From Anaeramoeba ignava (taxonomy: Eukaryota; Metamonada; Anaeramoebidae): a DNA stretch of 64,000 bases. Below, piece by piece: positions 1-12,485 of this stretch. The stretch covers positions 47,001-111,000 of the forward strand of contig JAPDFW010000144.1 of the NCBI GenBank assembly GCA_028826165.1, read 5' to 3'. The notes under the pieces were generated by a model, which searched no databases, was not told where the DNA came from, and saw only the letters and a program-made list of their open reading frames with translations. Both the position numbers and the translations under genes were made by a program. The stretch's first letter is position 1, and each line of letters opens with the position of its first letter.

Positions 1-58
1 CAAAAAAACCAAAAAACAAAAAAATGCAAATATACCAATATTTAATTATGTATTCTAG

Positions 59-3000
59 CTTGCTGTGGCAAGAACTTCTGACATCCAAATTTATCATTTG
101 TTTTACCAAAATGGAGACTATCGTTTTTCGCTTTTTGCCACTTTGAAATACAAAGCAACCCAAATGTTCTGGTCTCCTCTTGACCGCTACTTTTCCATTT
201 ATTCGGAGAATCTAGTCATTCTTAGAATCAACGAAGAAAACCAATTCGAAAAATATTTTCAAATTCCCATTTTTTCCCCAATTATTGACTCACAATTTTC
301 TCCAGATGAAAGACTATTTTTTACAGTTTGCCAAAATGATCCATTTGTTAAAATTTGGTTCAATCAATCCAAATGTAACCGATTAATTTTTTTACAATTT
401 AAAATGTGATAATTTTTTAACTCGACAAAATTTGAAAAAAAAATAATTTTTTTTTTAAAAATTAATTTAGCAAAAACAAAACTCAACTTTATTTATCTGA
501 GACATCCAGCAAAAGTACTAAATGCTCAATGGAGGACAGGATACCCATTAATTTCTACAGTTCCAAGAAAGCAAAACTTACTTACATCATGTGCAGATGG
601 ATTATTAAGAATTTGGACAGAAGCAAATTTTTATGAACCGTTTATGTTTCTTCATAGTTGTATTTTAGAAAGCGTTCCGAACACTTTAGTTTGTTGGCTG
701 AACGCGAATATTTCTTCGCCAGCCAAAAAGGAGGATATTAAATTTTTCCCTATTCCTGAAAAGAATCCAAATTTTCAAATCAACGAAAATGAAAATTTTT
801 CAAAAGAAAAAAATCCAATCCAAACAAATCCAAAATTAAGAATTGAATATCAAAAAAACAATTTCATTTCGAGTTTTCATCAACATGAATATTATTCGCC
901 AGAAAATCACGAGGTTGAATATTTTATTGAAACTCCTTCAGAAAGAACTCGTGATTTAATTCTTGGAATTGATCCTGAAGGAACAATTATAATTTGGCTT
1001 ATTAAAGGATTATCAGAACAATCTAGAAAAATACCCAAAATCAAAGAATTTGCGAAATTCTATTATGCAATTAAACTGATCAATCCTCAATCTCAAATAA
1101 CCCATTTTTATGTTTCTCAAAAAAGCTTCAAATCATGGCCGTCTTTTCTTGCTGGCGACCATAAAACATTACTACCAAGTCACTTGAAAATTTTCACTCA
1201 AATCACTCATAATAATGTTTCATCTGATAATGATCCTTTAACTGAATTTACTTTTTGGGAATTGGAATTTGGCAAAGAAATCAAAAATAGATATAAAAGA
1301 TCCAATAATCCATCAAGAAACCATAAAAAGACAAATCCTATTTCTTTTCATAAGTTTCATCGGTTTCAAATATCATATTCACAAGATACAATTCATATTA
1401 AAGATCATATTCAAGAAAAAGAAAATCAAAATCAAAATATAAAAGAAAATCAAAATATAAAAGAAAATCAAAAAGAAAATATAAAAGAAAATCAAAATAT
1501 AAAAGAAAATCAAAAAGAAAATATAAAAGAAAATCAAAATCAAAATCAAAATATAAAAGAAAATCAAAATATAAAAGAAAATACTGACACAATTCATCAT
1601 ACTCTCCAAATTCTCAATTCTCCAATTACCTTACGCTCCAAAATAATCGGACATCCAAGTGAAATCATCAGAATAATTTCTCATAGTAATCTTCCAATAA
1701 TTGGATCTCTTGATATTAAAGGAAATTGTTTTATATGGGTTTATTCTGAATCAAGTTTCCAAACACATTCAAAATATCTTCGTATTCTAGGGTGTTTGAA
1801 CATGATTCCAAATGACAAAACTGTTTCTCCAAATAGTAAATTCAAGAATATTTTTTCTCTCCAGAAATTCCTCTTCTTTTTGCTCAAGATGCTAATGGAT
1901 TGCATTGCTTTTATGTTGACATTCATCTTGAAAACACAGCACATTCTCCTTTTAAATATTTGGGTGAGGTTTTAAATGCTCATGAATATAGTACAAAAAA
2001 TGATATTCTTAATGTTCAAATATTCATATCAACCCAAAAAAACCTTTTTTTGATTCTTTGCTTTGCTTCTTTTGATAGAAAGAATTTAGTTTTAAAGAAA
2101 ATCCCATTTTATCAAAAAAAAAACAAATTCAAAATTACTATTGATCCCAATTCAAACAATAAAATTGAAATTGGGATTGAATCCAATCAAGAAATTGCAA
2201 GTATTGCATCCACAGAGGATATTTGTCTGAGTTGTATTCCAGATTCATTGTTTAATCTCCTTGTAGCTGATTGCTCTGGAATTATCCATTTTTTCTCAAT
2301 AACATTAACAAATGAAGATGTAAATGAAAATTCATTCGGTTTTAATTGCAAAAAAATCCTCAAATTCCAAACTTTCCAAAAAAAAATCTCGAATATCAAA
2401 ACTCTAAATATTGATAAATTCGCAACTTTCAGTGCAAGTGATTCTTGCATTTGTATTTGGGCACTCAAGTCTTCATTTTCTGATTTCTATTTAGAACAAA
2501 AAATCAAAATCACAAAACCAATTCAACAAATGGATGCACAATTTGAATGGTTTGATCTCCACAATAACACAAATATCCTCACTGTTTGTGACGGTGCAAA
2601 AATTGTAATTTATGGCCCAAAACCTATTTTGCATCGCACAAACTTACAGAAATTAACTCCACAAAATGAAAAGGAAGAAAACCAAGAAACATCTCAACAA
2701 AAAAATAACTATTGGGAACCATTAGCAGAATTTGCTAATAAGGATTCTCAAAAAACCCCATTTCGCACATTTCAATGGAGCACAACAGGATTGCTTTTGG
2801 CAAGTTGCAAAGACACAATATATGTTGTTAACTCAATAAAGAAAACCAAAGAACAAATCAATGATGATTATTCTGATTCTGGAAAAGAAACTATTCTCGA
2901 ATTGATTCACCATCAAACAAAACTCTTGCCTTATTATCATTCTCAAAACCTCATCTCAGATCTTAAAGCAGGCAATTTCCAGCGACTTGATGCCTTGATT

Positions 3001-6000
3001 AAACATTTTTTTCAGTTTCTTCAACAGAAAATTGAAAATAACCAAAATATGATTCCTGATATTGAAGAAATGTTCAATTTCCATAAAAACAGCAACGAAA
3101 CAAAACAGAATTACGAAGACATATTCGAATTAAAAATCGAAAATGAAAATCAAAATGAAAATGAAAATCAAAATGAAAATCAAAATCAACCAGACAAAAA
3201 AGAAATTCTTGAGAAAATCAAATACTGGATTACTCAAGTCGATCTTTTCCCATCTCACGAATATCCAAAAGAGGAAGTTATCAAATTGATTTCTTTGATT
3301 GAACTTTTCTTCATGAAAGACAACCTCAAAGGAGCCTTGGATGATTTAGCCTTCCATTTCTTTTTGCAATTCAAATACAATCAAATTCTCAAAGAGAATG
3401 AACAACAATTCCAAATGAAAGAAGTTGAAGAACAAGATGATCAACAGGAAACCATTGGAAACATTGAATCGCAACAAGATTCAAGCATTGAGCACTACTA
3501 TTTCTCATCATCTGATATTGCTTGGGCTTTTCTTTCAGAATCCCAAGAGCAGCTAATAGAGAGTTGCTTGACATCTCCCGAGTTATTTCAATGGAAAAAT
3601 GTCAGAACACTTGGATGCGGTTATTGGATCAAATCACCCCAAAATCTCCAATCTCTTGCTGAGAAAATAGCCATTTCTGAATTCAAAAAAACTGGAGATC
3701 CTGAAGATTGCGCTTTATTTTATTTGGCAATGAGAAAGGTTTCTATTCTTTCAGGAATTTATAAAACAACCAAAGATTTCAAGCTTTCCAAATTCTTGCA
3801 AAACAACTTCCAAGAGGAAAGATGGAAAAGTGCAACCTTGAAGAATATTTACAAATTATTAGGATTTCGCAAATTTAAAATTGCTGCTAGTTTCTTTTTG
3901 TTAATAGGAAGAGTAGAAGATTCTATTAGTATTATTATCAAGAATATCCAAGATATTCAACTTGCTGTTTTTGTTGCAAGATTGTATTTAAGCGACCAAG
4001 ATGAAGCTTTCCAAAAATTAGTTTTTGAAAAATTTCTTCCTTTAGCAACAAATCAACAAGATGTATTTATTCAATTTATATTCAATTTCTGGGTCAAGAA
4101 ATATCAAGAATCTATTAATTGTTTACTTGGGATTTCTATCCAAAATACGCACAATTTGAAAGATATTGAGAAGGAAAATACAGATTTCAGATCAATCAAT
4201 CAACCTGGTGATTCTTCAATTATTCAATTCATCCAAATAATCAAACAAAATGAATTTATGAGAAATATTCAAATTCCAAAAGAGTTTTTTATAAATTATT
4301 ATAAGAATTTATTCCAATTACATGCAAAGCAAGGTTCTTCATTTCTTGCATTTGAGAGTTTGAAGCGTTTGGATGAATTATTAAATGGAGATTCTAAAAA
4401 AGATGATGAAAATACAGATTTTGAAAAAGATGATGAAAATACAGATTCTAAAAAAGATGATGAAAATACAGATGAAATTTTTGAAAATGATAATTCAAAT
4501 TTTGAAAATGATAATTCAAATTTTACAAATGATAATTCAAATTTTGAAAATGATAATTCAAATTTTACAAATGAAAATTCAGAAGATGAACTTGATGGTT
4601 TTGATTATGGTTATGGAGTTGGTTTTGGTGCTGTAAATAGATCTAATTTTATGTATGGAATTGATCTTGATAAAATTGAAGAAAATCAAATTGAAAATCA
4701 AATTGAAAATCAAAATAAAAATCAAAATAAAAATGAAAATGAAAATCAAAATGAAAATCAAATTGAAAATGAAAATGAAAATGAAAATGAAAATGAAATT
4801 CAAATTCAAAATCAAAATAGAAATCAAATTGAAAATCAAATTAAAAAAGGATTTCTTACAAAAGATTTATCAAGAGATGTTATAAAACACTTCCAAATTG
4901 AATTCTCCTTAGAATTGTTATCAGAATTTCTCCCACAAACAACACTAGAATTTTCATCCTTAGTTTTACCATTGCAATCAAACCCAAACAAAACACAAAA
5001 AAACTCTCATTTATTTGATGATAAGCCTTTCCAACAATTTTATCGGAATTTACACTTTATATCAAGTTATTTTAAAATACCAAAGAAAATATTAAAAAAT
5101 AGATTGATAAAATTTTGCCATTTAAGAAATGTTGATTATCCAGGTTATCTTTTCTCAAAGAAAAAAGAGAGAAAAGTTTATTATATCGAGATTCTTTCAG
5201 ATCAGATTTCGAACATAATTGAAGATAATGATATTGACCTTATCCACAAATTACCCAAAAAGAAAATTTTTGCATTTGCTCAATCGCTTTTGATTTTATA
5301 CAGATTGAGAAAATCAGCACAAAAAACAAAAGATCCAAGCCTGGAAAAAACTATTGCAAAAGCAACTTTTACATTGTATTTTGGGATATTCATTCTGGGG
5401 TTTATGGAAAGAAAATATGATATTATAAGAGATTTCTTGGCAAAAGAACCAAACGAAAAACATATGTTTCGGGAAGTGATTAAAAAATTGGAAGCGTTTA
5501 TCCAAGAATATATTCGCAACCATTTCCATCCGGATAATTTTGCTGGAATGGAAAGAGCCAAAACAGAAGATGATCTTTATGATTTGGAATTGAAGCAGAG
5601 ATTGGGGTTGATCGATAAACAGGAAATCAATAATGAGCAATTTGAATTGGAAAATATCAATACAAATATAAAATTGGAACAAAAAAAGCAACAAAAACAG
5701 GATGAGATGAGAGGAAAACAGAGCAAAGTTTTTTGTTCCTCATTAACCAATATCAGCAATGTTGCATTTCACTTATCCAAATTAACTGTTCTTCATTTTT
5801 TCAAGACACAATTAAAAATACAATTTGTGAAATGTTTTGGGACTGAAATGATTGAAACATCCCAAATGGAAAACCCGATTGAATCCGAGCAACAAATTTT
5901 AATATCAATGGAACATCTTAATTCGGAGGTGCGGAACCATCTTGTTCAATTTTATCAGCAAAATATAGACACAATCCATAGTTTTGCGTTGTTTATTGAA

Positions 6001-7680
6001 GAAATTCTCCACTTTAATTTCCAAGACGAAAAACACAATCGTTTGTGGAATTTTATGAGAACAAAATATAAGCATATCATTTTGGAAGTGATTCAAAATA
6101 GCATTTGCAGATCAAGATTCCATCATTTTGGAAGAGAAAGTTATAAGAGCCATCTCACAAAAAAACACTCATCAGAACCACCAATAGAGCAAACAGGACC
6201 ACGAGTTTTGGTCAACTCTATGGGACTATTCCGCTCATTTTGCATCAACAATCTCGACAAGAATCAATTCGCAATTGCAAGTACAAAAGGACTTCTTGAT
6301 ATTTCGATTGGAGACTCAGAAAATGAAAGATTTTTCCAACTTTATCACGAATATTTGGAACATGAATCCCTAACAAATCCTTCATCTTTCCATTTTTCTC
6401 AATGCGACTCTTCTCGAATCCCTAATTTGCATTCCCAATTAGATCTCAGGCCAAAACATCAATCTCAATATCAACACAAAAATAAAGAACAACAGAAACA
6501 AAACGATTTGGTTTCACCTACAAAAAAGAAAATTAAGAAAAAATTCCGCAACAAAAAGAACCAACCCAAAATTGCCCATAATTTGGAGAATTTTGAGAAT
6601 TTGGAACAAAAAACCGTTTTGGACGCACATTTTTTCAATGAAAAATTAAGTTGTTTGGATCGACCAATGCGTTACAAACTTTTGATTGATCTACCTAACT
6701 TGAAAATTCCCGAAAAACTAATTTCTGGACCTGTTTATAAATTTACAAAAAGTAGATTTTTAGTGGATGATCGAAGCCAATATTTGACGCAAAAGAAGCG
6801 CAAGATATACTCGTTGGTTTCAAGAGCAAAGCCGTGGAACTCTGCCAATTTCACGCTTGAGTCACACCATTCGAGTTGGGTTGAATCTCATCCAAAATCA
6901 CCCTTTTATATTTCATCAGGATTAAATGGAAGATTATTTTTTTTCGAATTCCAGAAAAAAATGCCACTTTATGAAATACAAAAACAGACGAACAAAAAAA
7001 TTCTCAAGGTGAATTTCACGCCTGATGGAAGACAATTTGGGGTTTCTGATGTTTCTGGGTTTGTGCGTTTGTGGAATTGCGACCACAAACAAAACGAACC
7101 GTTTCAACCTTTTTACAGTCTTGAATGTCATCTAAAAAGAGCGAATGATTTTTTGTTCATCAATTCAGGAAGTGTGATTGCAACTGTTGGCAAAACAGAT
7201 TCAAACACAGAAAACATCTCTTTATGGGATACACTTATGCCACCTATGAATAACCGAATTGCAAAATTTGACGTTTTAAATGATGGAAGTGCTTCATCAC
7301 TTGCGTTTTCCAAAAAATACAATCTTCTTATTTGCGGAGGAAAAAAAGGAAGTCTTCATGTTTTTGATCTTCGGAAATCACAGTTGCTTTTTTCTTCCAA
7401 ACGCAATCATAAAACAACTATCAAAACAATTGCGATTAATCATGATGAATCAGTTGTTTTTACTGGCGCAACTGATGGGTCAATAAACGCTTATGATTTG
7501 CCTTCTTTTAAACTTTTGGAGCAATTTAAAAGTGAGCATTCAAAAAGACTTCGTTTTAGAGATAAAGTTTCAACAAAAACAGTTGCTGCTTATGGTGTTA
7601 CTAGGATTATATCTTCTGGTGATGAAATTATTTCTTCTGGTGCTGATGGCAAAATTATTGCAAGACATTTCCAAAATTGA
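59..7680 (+). CDS. DMXL / Rav1-like WD40 protein (RAVE-complex subunit), 5'-partial
   Basis: Homologue of DMXL/rabconnectin-3 and yeast Rav1, scaffold of the complex that reassembles V-ATPase on endomembranes. Exons 59-374, 471-1835 and 1865-7680 join in frame to about 2498 visible residues; the start lies upstream of the window, and an acceptor AG at 57-58 opens the first visible exon. N-terminal WD40-like segments (for example YLRHPAKVLNAQW then LLTSCADGLLRIW in exon 2) come first. A Rav1 C-terminal-domain core at about residues 1105-1270 carries CALFYLAMRK and FRKFKIAASFFLLIGRVED, matching the family signature. A C-terminal WD40 block from about 2225 ends with SSGADGK. Asn/Glu/Gln-rich inserts sit at nt 1411-1590, 3138-3190 and 4380-4850. 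Intron 1 (375-470) is ordinary GT-AG; intron 2 is only 29 bp. Family assignment is firm; the function is inferred from the family. Confidence 0.9.
1836..1864 (+). other. 29-bp candidate intron in the DMXL-like gene
   Basis: The stretch begins GTAAATTC and ends CTCTCCAG. Removing it restores the frame and gives a conserved continuation, IPLLFAQDANGLHCFYVD. It is much shorter than the other small introns in the window (63-119 bp). The alternative is a one-base sequencing deletion, with these bases coding for about ten extra residues. Confidence 0.6.
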
Positions 7681-7714
7681 TGATTATTTTTTCTTTTTTT
7701 CTTTTTGTTTTTTT

Positions 7715-9470
7715 TCTTTTTCAAAATTTAAAATGAATTTTATCAATTTAAATTTAATCCAAATCCATTTAAATCAAATCAAATCAAAGTCAATTTAAAA
7801 TGAATTTTATCAATTTAAATCTAATCAAAATCAAAGTCAATTTAAATCTAATCCAAATTAATTTTCTTTTTTTTTGATTAAAATTTAAAATGAATTTTAT
7901 CAATTTAAATCTAATCCAAATCCAAATCAATTTAAATCAAATCAAATCAAAGTCAATTTAAAATGAATTTTATCAATTTAAATTTAATCCAAATCAATTT
8001 AAATCAAATCTAAAATTTTTTTTTTGATTAAAATTTGAAATGAATTTTATCAATTTAATCCAAATCAAAGTCAATTTAAATCCAAATCCAAATTAATTTT
8101 TTTTTCTTTTTAAAATTTAAAATGAATTTTATCAATTTAAATTTAATCCAAATCCAAATCAATTTAAATCAAATCTAAATTAATTTTCTTTTTTGATTAA
8201 AATTTAAAATGAATTTTATCAATTTAAATCTAATCTAAATCCAAATCAATTTAAATCAAATCCAAATTAATTTTCTTTTTTTTTTCAAAATTTAAAATGA
8301 ATTTTATCAATTTAAATTTAATCCAAATCAATTTAAATCAAATCCAAATTAATTTTCTTTTTTGATTAAAATTTAAAATGAATTTTATCAATTTAAATTT
8401 AATCCAAATCTAAATCAATTTAAATCTAATCCAAATCAAAGTCAATTTAAATCTAATCCAAATTAATTTTCTTTTTTGATTAAAATTTAAAATGAATTTT
8501 ATCAATTTAAATTTAATCCAAATCCAAATCAATTTAAATCAAATTTTAAATCAAATCTAAATTAATTTTTTTTTGATTAAAATTTAAAATGAATTTTATC
8601 AATTTAAATTTAATCCAAATCTAAATCAATTTAAATCAAATCTAAATTAATTTTCTTTTTTGATTAAAATTTAAAATGAATTTTATCAATTTAAATCTAA
8701 TCTAAATCCAAATCAATTTAAATCAAATCAAAGTCAATTTAAATCAAATCCAAATTAATTTTCTTTTTTTTTTCAAAATTTAAAATGAATTTTATCAATT
8801 TAAATTTAATCCAAATCAATTTAAATCAAATCAAATCCAAATTAATTTTCTTTTTTGATTAAAATTTAAAATGAATTTTATCAATTTAAATCTAATCCAA
8901 ATCAAAATCAATTTAAATCAAATCTAAATTAATTTTCTTTTTTGATTAAAATTTAAAATGAATTTTATCAATTTAAATCAAATCCAAATCAAATCAATTT
9001 AAATCAAATCTAAATTAATTTTTTTTTTTGATTAAAATTTAAAATGAATTTTATCAATTTAATCCAAATCTAAATCCAAATCAATTTAAATCAAATCAAT
9101 TTTATCAATTTAAATCTAATCCAAATCAATTTAAATCAAATCTAAATTAATTTTTGATTAAAATTTAAAATGAATTTTATCAATTTAAATTTAATCCAAA
9201 TCTAAATCAATTTAAATCAAATCTAAATTAATTTTCTTTTTTGATTAAAATTTAAAATGAATTTTATCAATTTAAATCAAATCCAAATCAAAGTCAATTC
9301 AAATCAAATCTAAATTAATTTTCTTTTTTGATTAAAATTTAAAATGAATTTTATCAATTTAAATCTAATCCAAATCAAAGTCAATTTAAATCCAAATCAA
9401 AGTCAATTTAAATCAAATCTAAATTAATTTTTTTTTGATCATTTTTTTTTGATCATTTTTTTCTTTTCAA
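7715..9470 (+). repeat. Minisatellite, about 85-90 bp unit, about 20 copies
   Basis: Each unit holds a near-invariant core, AAAATTTAAAATGAATTTT followed by ATCAATTT, then a variable run of AAATC/AAATCC words and a T-rich tract (CTTTTTTGATT). The core recurs from about 7723 to 9472 every 75-110 bp. The last copy is the real start codon and first codons of the CEP104-like gene, so the array looks like amplified promoter/start sequence of that gene. The copies run into stops soon after their ATG and are not coding. Confidence 0.9.
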
Positions 9471-9478
9471 AATTTAAA

Positions 9479-11632
9479 ATGAATTTTATCAATTTTCAAA
9501 TTTTTTCAAAAGAAAATCAAGAAGATTTAAAAAATTATATTTTTCAAAATATTTCTAATTTTGGAACAAATTCAATTATGAATGGAAATGGATGGATTTC
9601 AAAACCTCAATCAAAATTTCCAAAAGAAATGATAATTTCATTTGGAAAAGAAATTTATTGTCAAAAGATTCAATTACTTTTTCATGAGAAATTAATTCCT
9701 AATTTATTAAAAATTTCTATTCAATCCAAAAATTCTCAATTTGAATTTCTTGGATTTGCAAAAACTCATGATAATCAAGAAAATAATTTTTTAGCAAGAG
9801 AATTAAGATCAATTTATATTGAAAAAAAATGTTTATCAATTTTAATTAGTTTTGAAGGATTTCATTCAAATATTTATAATTCAAAATCACAAGTAAAAAT
9901 TTAATTTATTAATCAAAAAAAAAATAATTAGGATAATTTTATTAATTTTTTTTAGATTGGAATTATAGTTATTAATGTTTATGGAAAAGAAATGGAAGAA
10001 TCATTTGAAGATTTAAATCAAAATCTAAATCAATTTAATCAAAATCCAAATCAAAATCTAAATCAATTTAATTCAAATTCAAATTCAAATCTTAATCAAT
10101 TTAATCAAAATTCAAATCTAAATCAATTTAAATCAAAAATTCAAATTCAAATCAAAATCAATTTAATCAAAAAATTCAATCAAAAATTCAAATTCAAATC
10201 TTAATCAATTTAATTCAAAATTCAAAAATCAAAATTTAATTCAAATTCAAATCTAAATCAATTTAATCAAAACTAAATCAAATCCTTTTAAATCAAAAAT
10301 GAAAATGAAAATGAAAAAAGAAAATAGAAAAGTAGAAAATAGAATTAAATCAAACAGACCAAAAATTGTAAACAAACTCCTTCAAGTTTTCCAAGAAAAA
10401 TGATATTCTTCAATTTATTTTCTAAAAATGGATAACAAGATCACAAGCTATCAAAGAAATCACACAAGAAATTTCAGAAGGAAATCAAAAATCATTAAAA
10501 TTCTAAATCAATTTGTTGAATTCAAAAAGTAAATCAAGTTTTTGAATCTTTAATTTTCTTTTCAAAATTTGTGGAAAATTATTTTCAATCAAAATCCAAA
10601 TCAAGAATCTAAATCAAATTAATTTGTGAAAAAATTCAAATCAAAATCTAAATCAATTTAATCAAAATTCAAATCTAAATCAATTTAATCAAAATCCAAA
10701 TCAAAATCAAAATCAATTTAAATTCAAATTCAAATCTAAATCAATTTAATCAAAATTCAAATCAAAATCAATTTCCTTTTAATGAAAATGAAAATGAAAA
10801 TGAAAATGAAGAAGTAGAAGAAGTAGAAGAAGTAGAATTAAATCAAACAGACCAAAAAATTGTAAACAAACTCCTTCAAGTTTTCCAAGAAAATGATATT
10901 CTTCCTTTATTTTCTAAAAAATGGATAACAAGATCACAAGCTATCAAAGAAATCACACAAGAAATTTCAGAAGGAAATCAAAAATTCCCATTAGAAATTC
11001 TTTCTCTTCTTTCTTCAAGATTGTTGAAAGAAAAAGTAAATCAAGTTTTTTTTGAATCTTTAATTTTCTTTTCAAAATTTGTGGAAAATTATTCTCAATC
11101 AAAATTTGTATTTTTTCAAGAATCAATCAAATTAATTTGTGAAAAACTTGGTGATTCAAATTCAAGAGTTAGTGTTTCATCAATTCAAACATTAATTTCT
11201 GTTTGTAATTTTATTGATAGAACAAATATTCTTAGAATTGCAATTGCTATTAATTTACCAGATCAAAAAACTCAAAGAAAACCTGGTTTATCACAAAAAC
11301 CTAAAACAAGATCAAGTTCAAAAAATGTTCAAAAAAATTCTTTTTTAGGAAAATTTTCTTGGAAACCAATTTTTGGACTTTTGAGGTTTATTCAAGAATT
11401 TATTATTAAATTTGGTATTGGAAAAGAATTTGAGTTGATAATGAAATGTGTTAGATTAGGATTATTAAATTCAAAAAGAGAAGTTAGGGAATTAGCTGTT
11501 TCTTTGTGTGGAATTATTTATAAATTAATTCCAATTACAAGTGAAAAACAAAAGGAAAAGAAATTATTTTCTTATTTAGGGAAAATTAATAATTTGCTTG
11601 TTAATCAAATCAAAGAAACATTTTCCAAATAG
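9479..11632 (+). CDS. CEP104-like ciliary-tip protein (jelly-roll + TOG)
   Basis: Exon 1 is 9479-9892, the intron 9893-9955 (63 bp, GT-AG), and exon 2 starts at 9956 in phase 0. The N-terminal domain has the CEP104 pattern: GNGWIS, then ARELRSIYIEKKC, then a YNSKSQ/IGIIVINVYG strand split by the intron. After an Asn/Gln-rich linker, the region from about 10800 to 11620 is helical and TOG-like (ENDILPLFSKKWITRSQAI, then SKREVRELAVSLC). CEP104 binds microtubule plus ends and ciliary tips. The C-terminal zinc fingers of animal CEP104 are absent: the frame stops just after the TOG region. Between about 10205 and 10784 the frame is broken by a degraded duplicate, so the linker is not continuous as sequenced. 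The Met at 9479 is chosen because it begins the conserved domain; the frame also runs upstream to 9449. Confidence 0.75.
10205..10784 (+). repeat. Degraded internal duplication inside the CEP104-like gene
   Basis: About 10290-10620 repeats 10785-11150 at an offset of about 493 bp. Shared blocks include GGATAACAAGATCACAAGC and AACAAACTCCTTCAAG. The upstream copy has many one-base changes in A/T runs and lacks short stretches, so it contains stops; the downstream copy is open. The flanking AAATCTAAATCAATTTAATC words also repeat. This is either a decayed duplication or a long-read assembly artefact. Confidence 0.75.
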
Positions 11633-11639
11633 AATTTTT

Positions 11640-12400
11640 AAATTTCAAATCTAAATCAAATTTTAAATCAATTTTAAATCAAATTTAAATCAAATCTTAA
11701 ATCAAATTTTAAATCAAATTTTAAATCAAATTTTAAATCAAATTTTAAATCAATTTTAAATCAATTTTAAATCAAATTTTTAAATCAAATTTTAAATCAA
11801 ATTTTAAATCAAATTTTAATTAAATCAATTTTAAATTAAATTTAAATCAAATTTTAAATCAAATTTTAAATCAAATTTTAAAATCAAATCTTAAATCAAA
11901 TTTAAAATCAAATCTTAAATCAAATTTTAAATCAATTTTAAATCAAATTTTAAATCAAATTTTAAAATCAAATTTTAAATCAATTTTTAAATCAAATTTT
12001 AAATCAAATTTTAAATCAAATTTTAAATTAATTTTTAAATCAAATTTTAAAATCAAATTTTAAATCAAATCTTAAATCAATTTTAAATCAAATTTTAAAA
12101 TCAATTTTTAAATCAAATTTTAAATCAAATTTTAAATCAAATTTTTAAATCAAATTTAAATCAAATTTTAAATCAAATTTTAAATCAAATTTTAAATCAA
12201 ATTTTAAATCAAATTTTAAATCTTAAATCAATTTTAAATAAATTTTAAATCAAATTTCAAACAAATTTTAAATCAAATTTTTAAATCAAATTTAAATCAA
12301 TTTTAAATCAAATTTTTAAATCAAATTTAAATCAATTTTAAATCAAATTTTAAAATCAAATTTTAAATCAATTTTTAAAATCAAATTCAAATAAATTTTG
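11640..12400. repeat. Simple repeat of AAATCAAATTTT-type words
   Basis: Nearly pure alternation of AAATCAAATTTT, AAATCAATTTT and AAATCAAATCTT words between the convergent 3' ends of the CEP104-like and RNase T2-like genes. Nothing coding is seen. Confidence 0.9.
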
Positions 12401-12485
12401 TTGAATCTTTATTGATTCTGATTAAATTCTGATTAAATTCTGATTAAATTCTGATTAAATCTGCTTTGAAATCAAATAAAAGAAA

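Noticed and set aside
9449..9478. Upstream in-frame Met giving an MIIFFFSKFK extension on the CEP104-like protein
   Set aside because: The extension is T-rich leader sequence shared with the satellite; the Met at 9479 begins the conserved domain.
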